Notes: generated by a model not told the origin, from the sequence alone. A DNA stretch of 64,000 nucleotides from Tuctoria greenei (GCA_036927565.1 JAYESD010000004.1:70988933-71052932); one strand, 5' to 3'. Counted from the stretch's first letter, positions 1 to 10,632 are shown. Translations and numbers: made by a program.

Positions 1-900
1 ACAAACACGCAATCACGAAGAAACTTAGCGAATCACACGTTGCTCAACCCCTCAACAAACCGTTTCTCCCAATCCTCACAAAGCACTCTTCACTCTCCCA
101 AAAATTTGAATTTGGGCTCTAGAGGTGAAGAACAAGTGGAGAGAGGTTCTTGAGTTCAAATGAACGTTCAGAACTGTTCTGGGGTGTTAGGCATAGTTGG
201 TGGATCGAAACCACCCACTATTTAAACTCCAAAAAGTCATTAGAGCTGTTTGACACAGCCCACGTCGGACATGTCTGACACAAGGTCAGACATGTCTGAC
301 CTCAAAGGTCAGGCCCTTCACTTCAGACTTGTCTGACCAAAGCCACTTCAGACATATCTGACAAACAATCTCGGACATGTCTGAAATTCTGTAGATAGAA
401 CTCGGACAAGTCTGACTCTCTGGGACTTAGAAAATTTTCCTTAGTCCCTGGGAACAGATCCATCTCGGACATGTCCGAAACTTCACTGGAACTCTCACTG
501 GAACCCTTCCAGTGCCAATTCGGACATGTCCTACTTACAGATTCGGACATGTCCGAATTCCAAGGGAATTCGGACATGTCTGACACCACAAGTCAGACAA
601 GTCCGCCCAAGCCACAAAGGCCCTACTAAAATCTTCTACTAAGGGGTTCAGCACCCGAATGACTCACTAAGTGTCTACGCGTCGTGTCCCTCTTAATAGT
701 ACGGTTTTTCCTACGACTCAAGGAGAAAATAGAAAACCCTATTTCTATCTTCTTCGCCACAACTTTTCTCCTTTTGCCGTCTTTCTTCAAAGCTCCATTC
801 CGTACTTCGGATCTGCGCTCATGCTCAACCAAGTTCATTAGCACTTTAATGGTTCATCATCAATCCACCAAAACCCACAAGGGACCTAGATGCACTTACA
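1..900 (-). repeat. Copia-A 3' LTR (truncated by window start)
   Basis: This matches 9376-10304 almost base for base, so about 545 bases of the LTR lie to the left of the window. On the minus strand it begins TGTAAGTGCATC at 900, directly after the polypurine tract. A palindrome array occupies 260-605. The TATA-like position (about 219-229) reads TTTAAA instead of the TATAAATA of the other LTR. It also lacks about 23 bases, roughly one palindrome unit, present in the right LTR near 9850. Confidence 0.93.
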
Positions 901-918
901 ATCTCCCCCTTTTTGGTG
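901..918 (-). promoter_or_regulatory. Copia-A polypurine tract
   Basis: On the minus strand the run AAAAAGGGGGAGAT ends exactly where the 3' LTR begins (900). This is the expected site for plus-strand priming. A near copy lies inside the element at about 1280-1305. Repeated polypurine tracts are a known Sirevirus trait. Confidence 0.85.
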
Positions 919-1336
919 ATTGATGACAACCAACTAAAGTCTTCGACAAAAATAAAATTTGATAGAAGTTTTGAGTCTCAAGTGTATATGAGCTTTTGGA
1001 ATAACAATAAAACAACTCATATACACTCAATCGTCGTGGGGTGCCTATATGCTCGTGTGTGTGCAACAACGTGATAAATATGAAGAAATGCACACGAGAT
1101 CAATGAAGCATCATAATGATCATCATAAGGCATCAATAAACATCATCATAAGGCATCAATAAACATCATTAAGCATTAACAGCCATAAACGAGTAACAAA
1201 TAAGTACAAGACACACCACGATAGAAAATATGACTAGATACATGTCCATGTCCAAGAAAAAGCACTAGAGACTAATACTTCTCCCCCTTTGGCATCAAGG
1301 CACCAAAAAGGAGAAAAGTGGACACTAAGACCTAGT
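919..1336 (-). other. Copia-A 3' non-coding region between ORF3 and LTR
   Basis: No coding frame is seen. The region is AT-rich with short direct repeats (for example catcataaggcatcaataaa near 1123-1165). A second polypurine-like motif followed by TTGGCATCAAGG sits at about 1280-1305; the same motif appears in Copia-B at 51597-51622. Confidence 0.6.
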
Positions 1337-2965
1337 CTACTCGGTGTCTTCCTCGTCGTCGTCGCTGTCATCATCGCTGCTTTCCTCCTCGTAGTCGCTC
1401 TCCTCGCTGGAGTCACCGTGAGCTGCAGGAGGTGCTGAGGAAGAGGTGCCGGTGCCGGTGAAGAACGCCATCTCCGCCTCGGTGAGCTCCGGAAACTCCG
1501 ATGGCTCCTCGTCTGAGCTGGCGTCGTCGACTGGAGGAAGCTGGAGGTGATCCCTGATGGTTGCGAGGTCCCTCTGGTTCCTCTTTGCCAAGCACTGAGT
1601 CGACCGGCAGACGGTGAAGATCGACTTCAGGATCTTGAGCAAACCTGAGGAGCAAGACGGCTGCTATTGGGGCACGAAGGATGAGCTGGGAGGATGAGCA
1701 GACTTCCTCCTCGAGGAGCTGGGTCCTCCCTCTGCTGGTGCCGGTGCCGGTGCAGCTGCTCGAATCGAGCGGTGAAGCTTGGAAGGCTTCTGAGGCACGA
1801 GGCGCCTATGAGGCACATCCTTCACAAACTTCTTCCCATACACCGTCTCAATTAGCTACATCAGGTACGGGGCATAGCAGCAAGACCTAGCTGGCGTCTC
1901 CGAGGCGAGGTAAATCTCCTCGTAGATATAGTCAAAAGCATTGAATTGCTGCTCCCCTACCAAGAGCTGGATCAGATTTCTGCTATTGTGATTGATCCTG
2001 TTGGCATCCCCATCCTTGGGCGAGAGGGTCTTCCATATCAGACGGTTCACCACAGCATGGAATGGCTTGAGGCCGTGGATATGAGGAGGGTCGGCTGGAT
2101 ACCCATCCTCATAGAAACTCTCCATCTCCAGGAGGTTCACTATATCCATCTCATGGATCTTCAGTGAGTGCTGCAGGCTGTCCTCCATCCCGAGAATGCG
2201 GGCAAACTCCTCATAGCTGACTTCGTACTTCACCCCATTTGTCATCCAGGTGAAGCCGTGCTTGTCAAACCAATAGAATACAGTTGCATAAAATTGCAGG
2301 ATGACTTCCTTGTTCCATGGGTATTGGAGACCCATGATCTCGCTGACTCCGTGGTGCTCGCAAGCTTCGAGCACCCCCTTGAAGAGAAGATAGGAATCCT
2401 TCTTCTTCAATGCAGCCTTCCAATCAACCCATTGCATCTCCGTGACTGGGTTCTTCTTGGTCGTTAAGACTGACCGGTAGTAATCCATGTGGAAGAAGCG
2501 CCAGAAACGGGGATCCTTGCTCACCCTTGGCATGTCATAACACCGCACATCTCTCATGTGCATGGTGTCGTGGATGTTCCTCCGGTAATTCACCCTGTCG
2601 GCCGTGCATCGAGTGTCACCAACTGGAGAGTGCACGACCAACGGTCCAATCTCTTGCTGCCTTTGGGAGCTCGAGTTGCCCCCCTGACCACTGTGAATAG
2701 TGAGCTGACTGCTTGCGGGTCGCTTGGCAACCACCTTCTTTGATCGCTTTGATAGTTGAGCCGAAGAATCGGGACCCGCGGGCTCCTTGCCTCTCTTGTC
2801 ATGACCCAGAGCTGAAGAAGAGATACAAGGATAGGTAAGAGTCAAGGCAAGAGAGATAGAGCAATTAACTTGATAGTTTCGATAGAAATTAGGTCTCAGA
2901 GTTATACAGGATCGGACATGTCTGACTGGAAAGTCAGACTTGTCTGACTCAGGAATTTCGGACAT
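1337..2965 (-). pseudogene. Copia-A third ORF (env position), plant-transposon-protein-like, two in-frame stops
   Basis: One reading frame runs from 2965 to 1337 with only two stops, both TAG (1858-1856 and 1666-1664). The middle, from DPRFW to APYLM, aligns throughout with the ORF3 of Copia-B (51644-53104): WMTxGxKYxVxYxEFARIL, LKPFxxVxNR and KDGDA are shared. The tail is acidic and serine-rich. The sequence resembles the family Pfam calls putative plant transposon protein (Transposase_32), from memory. The position after pol is that of the Sirevirus env-like gene. No signal peptide or obvious membrane segment is seen. The only in-frame ATG upstream (2965) lies inside a palindrome cluster. 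Alternatively an AG acceptor at 2813-2812 (after a pyrimidine run) may define the 5' end of the coding exon. Function unknown. Confidence 0.72.
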
Positions 2966-3480
2966 GTCCGAATTTCAGAGTCAGACTTGTCCGACCTGTA
3001 CAGAACTGACCCTAATTGCTAAGGGAACTAAGCAAATCAATTTTTCTACCGACCAAATTTTGCACCAAGGTTGCAAACATGCCTAGGAACAATTTCAAGG
3101 GCATAAATTTGCAAACTTGCCGCTAGATTTACAATTGAGAGGAAAGATGCGGAAAATACCTTCGGATGGAGAAAAGATTGAAGAACTCCGAAGGGGATGA
3201 GAATCCTCCAACTTCGAGGGAGATTTTCCCTCAAGAACTCCTCACGAGAGCCTCAAAAGCAATGTGAATTGCCTTGGGAGGTTTGAGAGAGATGGAGATT
3301 AGGGTTTGAAGTGAGGAGAGAGAAGGAAAGGAAACCGTCGGACTCTTTGAAGGGGTTCGGACTTCCCACGTTGGACATGTCCGAATTTGACTTCGGACAA
3401 GTCTGAGTTCTCTCTGCAGACTTAAAACCCACATCGGACATGTCTGACTTTTGTCAGACTTGTCCGACTCCCCCTGAGTG
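2905..3480 (-). promoter_or_regulatory. Copia-A internal palindrome clusters upstream of ORF3
   Basis: Two clusters of the GGACATGTCC / GGACAAGTC palindrome lie at 2909-3000 and 3355-3475, between pol and ORF3. The same two-cluster arrangement is found in Copia-B. On the minus strand the far cluster is followed by a pyrimidine-rich, leader-like stretch (about 3345-3270). No good TATA box is seen here, unlike Copia-B. A polypurine-like motif (CTCAGGGGGAG, minus) is at about 3467-3477. Confidence 0.5.
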
Positions 3481-3714
3481 TATGCAATGTGCAAACACTT
3501 GGGGAACAAAAGATAGGAATATATGGACATTTTGGACAAGTTTTTGCAAATATCTTTGACAAAAATGATCAGTAAGCAACCAACACTCAAACTATGATCA
3601 TTTTCACGAAAGAGAAGTTTAGAACATAGTTTTCAAGAAAAATAGATGAGATTTTCGAAAAACACACAACATTTTGAAGTTGAAAACTAGTAGCAATCAG
3701 ATGTGCACGACTCA

Positions 3715-6498
3715 AGCAATGTTTTGAGAATCCAAGATATTTAGCTCACTCCTTAGGTCACAAAAGTGTCTCTCATCAAGGGGTTTGGTGAAGATATCCG
3801 CCAATTGCTTCTCACTTCTAACATGATAGATAACGATATCTCCCTTGATAGAGTGGCTTGGAAACGAGCACACATGCACACACTAAGCATAATGTTGGGT
3901 ATAGAAGCACAAAGATAAAGCAAAGAGCCAATCATAGAACGGTATACCTTTTGGTCCACGCTCACTCCTTCTTCGTTTAGTCCTAGATGCCCGTTTGTTC
4001 CCATAGGTGTCTTGATGGGCTTCGCCTTCTCCATGCCAAACTTCTTGAGAATGTCATGAGTGTACTTGGTTTGGCATATGAAGGTCCCTTCCTTGAGTTG
4101 CTTTACTTGGAAACCTAGGAAAAACTTCAACTCCCCCATCATAGACATCTCAAATCTCTCCATCATGATTTTGGAGAACTCATCACAAAAAGTCTTGTTA
4201 GTAGAACCAAATATGATATCATCATCATAAATTTGGCATACGAACAAGTCATTATCAAAATGCTTAGTGAAGAGAGTATAATCGGCTTTCCCAATCTTAA
4301 AACCATTTTGAGTGAGAAAATCCCTAAGGCACTCATACCAAGCTCTAGGTGCTTGTTTGAGGCCATAGAGAGCCTTACAAAACTTGTAGACATAATCGGG
4401 ATGCTCTTCATCTTCAAATCCAGGCGGTTTCTCCACATACACTTCCTCCTTGATTGGACCGTTGAGGAATGCACTTTTTCACATCCATTTGATATAGCTT
4501 TAAATCATGGTGAGTAGCAAAGGCCAATAATATGCGAATAGATTCAAGCCTAGCTACGGGAGCAAAGGTTTCAACGAAATCCAAACCTTCGACTTGAGCG
4601 TATCCTTTTGCTACAAGTCTTGCCTTGTTTCTTGTTACTACCCCGTGTTCATCTTGTTTGTTGCGGAACACCCATTTGGTTCCAACAACATTTGCATTTG
4701 GTCTTCTCACGAGTTCCCACACCTTGTTCCTCTTGAAGTTGTTGAGCTCTTCTTGCATCGCCATTACCCAATCCGGGTCTTGTAGAGCTTCTTCTACTTT
4801 CCGTGGCTCTAAAGAGGAAACAAAAGAGTAATGTTTACAAAAGTTAGCCATACATGAGCGAGTAGTTACCCCTTTGGAAATGTCTCCAAGTATGTTGTCA
4901 ACGGGATGGTCCCGTTGAACGCTTTGATGAACTCTTGGGTGTGATGGTTGAGCTTCTCGATCATTGTCTTCATCTTGATGATTTTCTTGATCTCCCCCTT
5001 GATCCAAGCCTCCTCCTTGATTTTGATCTTGTTGAGATTCATCTTGAGGATCTTGATCTTGTTCATGTGGGGGATTTGCATCTTCTTCGCTTGCTTGAAG
5101 ATCATTTGGATCATGTGGTCGCACATCTCCAAGTGCCATTCTCCTAAGTGCTTCTTGTGGAGTCTCCTCTTGATCTAGCACACACTTATCAACTTGCTCC
5201 ACTTGAGAGCCATTAGTCTCATCAAACACTACATCATGTGCTACTTCAACAATCCCGGAGGACTTGTTGAAGACACGATAGGCGTAGGTGTTTGAGTCAT
5301 AGCCAAGCAAGAAACCTTCATCAGATTTCGAGGCGAACATCGAATTCCTAGGCTTCTTGTTGAGAATATAGCACTTGCTCCTAAAAACACGAAAGTATGA
5401 GATGTTGGGTTTGTTACCGATTAGGAGTTCATACGAGGTCTTCTTCAAGAGTCGATGAATATACAACCGGTTTATGGCATGGCAAGTGGTGTTAACCGCT
5501 TCCGCCCAAAACCGGTCGGACGTCTTGTACTCATCAAGCATCGTCCTTGACATCTCGATAAGAGTCCTATTCTTCCTCTCCGCTACTCCATTTTGTTGAG
5601 GGGAGTAGGGAGCGGAGAACTCATGCTTGATTCCTTCTTCATCCAAGAAGTCTTCAACTTGAGTGTTCTTGAACTCCGTCCCGTTGTCGCTCCTAATCTT
5701 CTTGATTCTTAAGGAGAACTCGTTTTGAGCTCTCCTCAAGAACTTCTTGAGAACTCCTTGGGTTTCACCTTTGTCATGCAAGAAAAATACCCACGTGAAG
5801 CGAGAAAAATCATCAACAATAACTAGACCATACTTGTTACTGCCAATGCTAATGTAGGCGATCGGTCCGAATAGGTCCATGTGTAGTAGCTCCAATGGTC
5901 TTGAGGTTGTCATGATGTTCTTGGACGGATGTTGAGCTCCTACTTGCTTTCCGGCTTGACATGCGCTACATGGTCTATCTTTCTCAAAGACAACATCTTT
6001 TAGTCCATGGATATGATCCCCCTTAAGAAGTTTTTGCAAGTTTCTCATCCCAACATGGGCTAGACTTCGGTGCCATAGCCATCCCATGTTAGTTTTCGCC
6101 ATTAAGCACGTATCAAGTTGGGATTTATCCATGGAGAAATCCACAAGGTAAAGCTTTCCCTTGAGTACTCCCTTAAAGGCAATTGAGTTGTTGCATCTTC
6201 TTGAGACGATCACACCGTTGTTAGTAAAAAGACAATCATAACCATTATCACATAATTGAGAAATAGACAAGAGGTTGTAATCAAGTGAATCAACATGAAG
6301 CACATTAGAAAGAGTGTGTTTTGAGGAGATAGCAATTTTACCGGTGCCAAGGATTTTCCCTTGGCTATTATCCCCAAAGAAGATTCCTTCACTAGGATCT
6401 TCATTCTCCTTGTACTCTACAAACATATTCCTCTCTCCGGTCATATGATTAGTGCATCCACTGTCAAGCACCCATTTTGATCCACCGGAGGAGTATGC
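3715..6498 (-). pseudogene. Copia-A pol: protease, integrase, RT; RNase H mostly deleted
   Basis: Protease has the DSG active-site triplet (LDSGCTNHMTGE) at the start of the frame. Integrase follows, with its HHCC region (HVGMRNL ... CSACQAGK), the catalytic D-D-E pattern (MDLFGP, RSDNGTEF, NGVAERKNRT), and an acidic, glutamine-rich linker. RT starts near WVMAMQEELNNF. A frameshift at about 4485 moves the frame to 4442-3753, which carries QAPRAWYE and YDDDIIFG (the catalytic YxDD box). After CMCARFQA the sequence jumps at about 3862 to the very end of RNase H (KQLADIFTKPL is barely readable and frameshifted; SELNILDS ends near 3718). About 150 residues of RNase H are therefore missing. Not functional on its own. 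Confidence 0.92.
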
Positions 6499-6531
6499 CT
6501 ACAAAAAGAGTTATGCCTTTCCTTTAGGTAC
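6499..6531 (-). other. GT...AG segment at Copia-A gag/pol junction
   Basis: On the minus strand a 33-nt segment begins GTACCTAAAG and ends CTTTTTGTAG. It contains the gag stop codon and a second stop. Removing it joins a tryptophan codon of gag directly to the GCA TAC TCC TCC start of the protease frame, in frame. The equivalent segment in Copia-B is 34 nt. It is shorter than normal plant introns, so splicing with these exact borders is doubtful. Confidence 0.4.
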
Positions 6532-8781
6532 CCAAACGGAGTTGGGTCCTTTGATGTTAGTCACAAGGCATTTGGGCACCCACACGCAAGGCTTTGGGCT
6601 CTTGCGGAGTGGCCCAACATATCTAGCATAAGTCTTGCCAAATTTGTTCCTCAATAAAACATAAGAAGCATCAAAGTCATGGAACAAAGGATGAGGTTCA
6701 TTTTTAGGCATATAAGATGTTGAGACAGTGGTCTTTCCTTTATCTTGGGTGGATGAACCTTCCTTTACAAAAACAATCAAGTCTTTGTTATTCTTGGGGG
6801 CTTTGGCATTTTGCCTCCGCTCCCGAGAATAACCAAGACCATCCTTGACATGGGGAGGTCTCACATTGGTGTATGCACTACGTGCATAGGCCACCTTCTC
6901 CTTGTCAAAGATGCCACCTTTCGGTGCTTGTTTGTTTTGTGCCAAGTTAAGTTCATCCTTAAGTTTTAGGATCAAGCATGAGCACATGCAAGTGTGAACT
7001 TCCTCGGATGAAATCTTTTGATAAGATGAGATCTTTGAGGAAGAAGGTGCATTGATCTTAAGTGGCTCAACCTTTGTCTCTAGAATCTTGTTAACCTTTG
7101 TCAAGTTAACAAATTCATCATTGAGCTCAACGGTCTTGTCCTTAAGATTTGAGCATGCTTCCTTGCTCATGGCAAGGTCATGCTCCAATGCATTGCTTCT
7201 TTCTCTCTCGCGCTCGAGGAGCTCCTCAAGCTCTTGACATCTCTCCAATTTTTGGATGAGCATGCCCTCTTGACGCTCAAGGAGATCCTCCTTCTCGGAG
7301 ATTTCATCCATAAAAAAGTTCATCTTTCTCATGGCACTCTTACTTAAGCCTTTAATCATGGATTCAAGTTCACTACCACTATCAAATTCATCACAAGAAG
7401 TTATAGAGGGAGTGGGTTTAGATTTGACCTTTCTCCTTCCCTCCTTTGCCATGAAACCTGTGGACTTGAAATCATCAAGTTTGGGGAAAAGCTTGCTTGC
7501 ACTTGAGCTCTTTCCGATGGCAATGGTTGCCACCTTCTCTACATCGTCGGAAGATGAGTCTTCATTTGAGTCCCATTCTCTTCCAAGGTGGGCATGTCCT
7601 GATGGCTTCTTCTTCTTAAAGAGCTTCTTATCTTGGGTCTTGCCCTCCTTCTTCTTGCTTTCATTGTATGGGCAATCCGCAATGAAGTGCCCATGTTCAC
7701 CACAATTGTAGCAAGTCTTCTTCTTTAGCTTCTCCTTGCTCTTGCCTTCTTGGTGATAGCCTCCCTTCTTCCTTCTCATCACCCTTCTAAACTTGTTGAT
7801 GAAGAAAGCTTCTTCCTCATCGGAGTCCATGCTCTCATCATCACTTACATCTTCATTGTAGGATGTGGAAGTTGCTTTGAGGGCTATGTATTTCTTCTTT
7901 GATGAGTCAAGCTTTTGGAGATCGTTGTAGAACATAGATTTCTTCTCCATCATCTCATTATTGATTATCCTCCTAAGCACTTCTTCCGGAGTCATCTTGG
8001 TGTAGTCGGGGCTTTCACGGATCAAGGAGCAAAGAGCGATGTTTCGAGGCATGAATGCCCGAAGCATCCTCTTCACCACTTCATGGTCCGTCCATCGAGT
8101 GCTTCCATAGGCACGAATATTGTTCACGAGCACCTTGAGGCGGTTGTACATGTCTTGGGGCGACTCACCATCCATGATGGTAAATCTCCCAAGCTCTCCT
8201 TCGATCATCTCAATCTTCGCCTCCCGGATGACTCGGTTGCCCTCGTGTGCCGTCTTGAGTGTATCCCAAATATCTTTGGCCACTTCCAAACCTTCGACTC
8301 GATTGAATTCATCTCGAGTCAAAGGTGAGGTTATGACTCCCACGGCTTGAGCATTGCGATGAAGTAGGATAGCTTGTTGTGGAGTGACGTCTTCCTCATT
8401 CCTTGGCATATGAACTCCGGTTTGCACAATCTGCCACAAACTAGGATTCAAAGAGATCAAATGCATCTTCATATTGTGTTTCCACATTGAATAGTCATTT
8501 CCATCGAATTGAGGAGGTTTGCCAAGTGGAATAGACAAATAGTGATTGTTAGCATGAAGACGATCATAATCAAAGTGAGTTTGAGTATAGTCATCGTTAC
8601 TCTTCTCCTTCTCTTTGTTGGTCATGGGTTGTTTCCCTAGCTTCTCCCGAAGCTTCGCCTTGAGTTGGCGAGTCTCTTCATCGTCCTTCGGATCATCAAG
8701 AAGAACGTCGTAGTTCTTGTCAATTGAGCCTTCACCCTCGACATATGAGGTATCATCCTTGTTCCTTTCTTCCTCCATCAA
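6511..8781 (-). CDS. gag: Copia-A gag
   Basis: This 756-residue open frame has no internal stop. The UBN2/Retrotran_gag-like core spans roughly residues 90-290 (PPQFDGNDYSMWK, then WDTLKTAHEGN and MYNRLKVLVNNIR). A lysine-rich stretch leads to one CCHC zinc knuckle (CYNCGEHGHFIADC, about residues 362-375). An acidic and serine-rich part and a long coiled-coil-like segment (about 480-580) follow. The length and the C-terminal extension are typical of Sirevirus gag. The start ATG at 8781 is 35 nt inside the primer site. The frame ends in TAA just before the protease frame, which is in the same phase. It is the best-preserved gene of the element. Confidence 0.93.
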   Translation of the reverse strand: MMEEERNKDDTSYVEGEGSIDKNYDVLLDDPKDDEETRQLKAKLREKLGKQPMTNKEKEKSNDDYTQTHFDYDRLHANNHYLSIPLGKPPQFDGNDYSMWKHNMKMHLISLNPSLWQIVQTGVHMPRNEEDVTPQQAILLHRNAQAVGVITSPLTRDEFNRVEGLEVAKDIWDTLKTAHEGNRVIREAKIEMIEGELGRFTIMDGESPQDMYNRLKVLVNNIRAYGSTRWTDHEVVKRMLRAFMPRNIALCSLIRESPDYTKMTPEEVLRRIINNEMMEKKSMFYNDLQKLDSSKKKYIALKATSTSYNEDVSDDESMDSDEEEAFFINKFRRVMRRKKGGYHQEGKSKEKLKKKTCYNCGEHGHFIADCPYNESKKKEGKTQDKKLFKKKKPSGHAHLGREWDSNEDSSSDDVEKVATIAIGKSSSASKLFPKLDDFKSTGFMAKEGRRKVKSKPTPSITSCDEFDSGSELESMIKGLSKSAMRKMNFFMDEISEKEDLLERQEGMLIQKLERCQELEELLERERERSNALEHDLAMSKEACSNLKDKTVELNDEFVNLTKVNKILETKVEPLKINAPSSSKISSYQKISSEEVHTCMCSCLILKLKDELNLAQNKQAPKGGIFDKEKVAYARSAYTNVRPPHVKDGLGYSRERRQNAKAPKNNKDLIVFVKEGSSTQDKGKTTVSTSYMPKNEPHPLFHDFDASYVLLRNKFGKTYARYVGPLRKSPKPCVWVPKCLVTNIKGPNSVWVPKGKA

Positions 8782-8815
8782 TTCTCCGAGATGTTAGTCT
8801 CTTCCAGAGAAACCT

Positions 8816-8827
8816 GCTCTGATACCA
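8816..8827 (-). promoter_or_regulatory. Copia-A primer binding site (initiator tRNA-Met)
   Basis: On the minus strand TGGTATCAGAGC, complementary to the 3' end of initiator methionine tRNA, begins two bases inside the 5' LTR. It fixes element orientation and LTR end. Confidence 0.95.
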
Positions 8828-9595
8828 ATTGGAAGGCGGCCTAGAGGGGGGGTGAATAGGCGATAATCGATAATTTAAACTTAATTCAGAGTTATGAAAA
8901 CAGAGAAGTCGGATTTGTCTAACTTCTAGTCGGACTTGTCTGACCTAAGTCGGACAAGTCTGACCTGGGTCGGATAAGTCTGAGATTACCTGCACGATCA
9001 GACCAAAAATCCAATTTTTAAGCGATCTAGTGAGAGATATCGATCCCTAGCAGTTCTACACGAGGTATGGAGTAGAAAGAAAAGCTGAGGGAGAGATAGC
9101 ACGCGGAAAAACACTAGAATCAAAACTTGCGAGAACGGAAGAACAACAAGAGACAAACGATTTTATCCCGAGGTTCGGAACCACAAAGGATCCTACATCC
9201 CCGTTGAGGAGTCCACAAGGGACCAGGCCTTCTCTAGCCTTTCTCTCACAAGTTGCCACAAGGGCCAACTCCCGATCTTCCACTATCACAAAGATTGTTA
9301 CAAACTCCCCGATTACAAGAGATCACAAAGAAATCACGGGGCGACGCCTAACCGTCTAGGGGAGAACCCCAAGAGCAACAAACCCGCAATCACGAAGAAA
9401 CTTAGCGAATCACACGTTGCTCAACCCCTCAACAAACTGTTTCTCCCAATCCTCACAAAGCACTCTTCACTCTCCCAAAAATTCGAATTTGGGCTCTAGA
9501 GGTGAAGAAGAAGTGGAGAGAGGTTCTTGAGTTCAAATGGGCGTTCAGAACTGTTCTGGGGTGTTAGGCATAGTTGGTGGGTCGAAACCACCCAC

Positions 9596-9603
9596 TATTT
9601 ATA
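9596..9603 (-). promoter_or_regulatory. Copia-A LTR TATA box
   Basis: TATAAATA on the minus strand, directly downstream of the palindrome array. This is the probable core promoter of the element. Confidence 0.75.
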
Positions 9604-9637
9604 CTCCAAAAGTCATTAGAGCCGTTTGACACAGCCC

Positions 9638-10007
9638 ACGTCGGACATGTCTGACACAAGGTCGGACATGTCTGACCTCAAAGGTCAGGTCTTTCACTTC
9701 AGACTTGTCTGACCAAAGCCACTTCAGACATGTCTGACAAACAATCTCGGACATGTCTGAAATTCTGCAGATGGAACTCGGACAAGTCTGACTCTCTGGG
9801 ACTTAGAAAATTTTCCTTAGTCCCTGGGAACAGATCCATCTCGGACATGTCTGACCCCCAGGTTCGGACATGTTCGAAACATCACTGGAACTCTCACTGG
9901 AACCCTTCCAGTGCCAATTCGGACATTTCTGACTTACAGATTCGGACATGTCCGAATTCCAACAGAGGGAATTCGGACATGTCTGACACCACAAGTCAGA
10001 CAAGTCC
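9638..10007 (-). promoter_or_regulatory. Copia-A U3 palindrome array
   Basis: More than ten copies or half-copies of TCGGACATGTCCGA and its variants (TCAGACATGTCTGA, TCGGACAAGTCTGA) are packed between the LTR start and the TATA box. The half-site CGGAC is kept in inverted pairs with a 2-base spacer (AT, AA/TT). The two LTRs differ here by loss or gain of a unit. Confidence 0.8.
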
Positions 10008-10351
10008 GCCCAAGCCACAAAGGCCCTACTAAAATCTTCTACTAAGGGGTTGAGCACCCGAATGACTCACTAAGTGTCTACGCGTCGTGTCCCTCTTAAT
10101 AGTACAATTTTTCCTACTACTCAAGGAGAAAATAGAAAACCCTATTTCTATTCTTCTTCACCACAACTTTTCTCCTTTTGTCGTCTTTCTTCAAAGCTCC
10201 ATTCCGTACTTCGGATCTATGCTCATGCTCAACCAAGTTCATTAGCACTTTAATGGTTCATCATCAATCCACCAAAACCCACAAGGGACCTAGATGCACT
10301 TACACTTATGAGTTGACCGACGATGATGTCGGTCTTCTAAAGGAGTTGGAT

Positions 10352-10629
10352 TGTGACATCCAGACTTAAGACTTAATAGGATTGATAGAATAACTCATAC
10401 CATCAAGGTATACCTTCTTTGTCGGAAGCCCACCTGCAAAAAACTCTGAGGTTAAGCGTGCTTGGCCTGGAGCAATTTACGGATGGGTGACCGGGAAGTC
10501 TTCTTGGGTGCACACAAGTGAGGACAAAATGCGCAGAAAAGACTAGTGTTGGTCTGTGGGGCTAGTCTGTAATCCTAGGGAGCTGCCAAAAGTAATGACC
10601 GCCAGGCCCGTAGTGGGTGGGGTGTTACA
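10352..10629 (+). repeat. Cassandra LTR, copy 1
   Basis: TGTGACATC ... GGTGTTACA, 278 bp. The 5S-derived block is at 10441-10511: GGTTAAGCGTGCTTGG corresponds to the 5S A box and GGATGGGTGACC to the C box of the internal RNA polymerase III promoter. It is followed by a primer site. Confidence 0.88.
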
Positions 10630-10632
10630 AAA

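Larger units (their letters stand above)
1..10304 (-). mobile_element. Copia-A: Sirevirus-type Ty1/copia retrotransposon, right part of element
   Basis: Read on the minus strand the order is 5' LTR (10304-8830), primer site, gag, protease-integrase-RT, a third ORF, polypurine tract, and 3' LTR (900 down past the left edge). The gag-pol order with integrase before RT is that of copia. Long LTRs, a long gag with one zinc knuckle, a large post-pol region with an extra ORF, and repeated polypurine-like motifs fit the Sirevirus (SIRE/Maximus) lineage. The right flank is Cassandra DNA. The expected 5-bp target duplication is CTTAT (10305-10309), but its partner lies outside the window. The element is defective: pol has a frameshift and has lost most of RNase H. 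Confidence 0.93.
8830..10304 (-). repeat. Copia-A 5' LTR (1475 bp)
   Basis: On the plus strand it runs TGGAAGGCGG ... CTTACA, bounded by the primer site and by Cassandra DNA. It shares its last 930 bases with 1-900. On the minus strand the U3 has a palindrome array (10007-9638), then a TATA box (TATAAATA, 9603-9596), then a leader. More palindromes lie near the inner end at about 8905-8985. Confidence 0.94.

Noticed and set aside
323..589. Repetitive open frames through the palindrome arrays (MSDMSE-like, GLVRS-like)
   Set aside because: The frames come from the short palindrome period, occur on both strands and lie in U3.
1664..1666. Leaky stop codon CAA TAG CAG in Copia-A ORF3
   Set aside because: It resembles readthrough contexts, but the next codon does not fit the known consensus and another TAG lies upstream; simple decay is more likely.
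9638..10007. Palindromes GGACATGTCC, GGACTAGTCC read as p53-type sites (RRRCWWGYYY)
   Set aside because: They fit that consensus exactly, but plants have no p53, so the match is taken as coincidence.
10441..10511. A real 5S rRNA gene
   Set aside because: Only the 3' part of 5S is present, in two copies inside LTRs with a primer site after the first; this is Cassandra.
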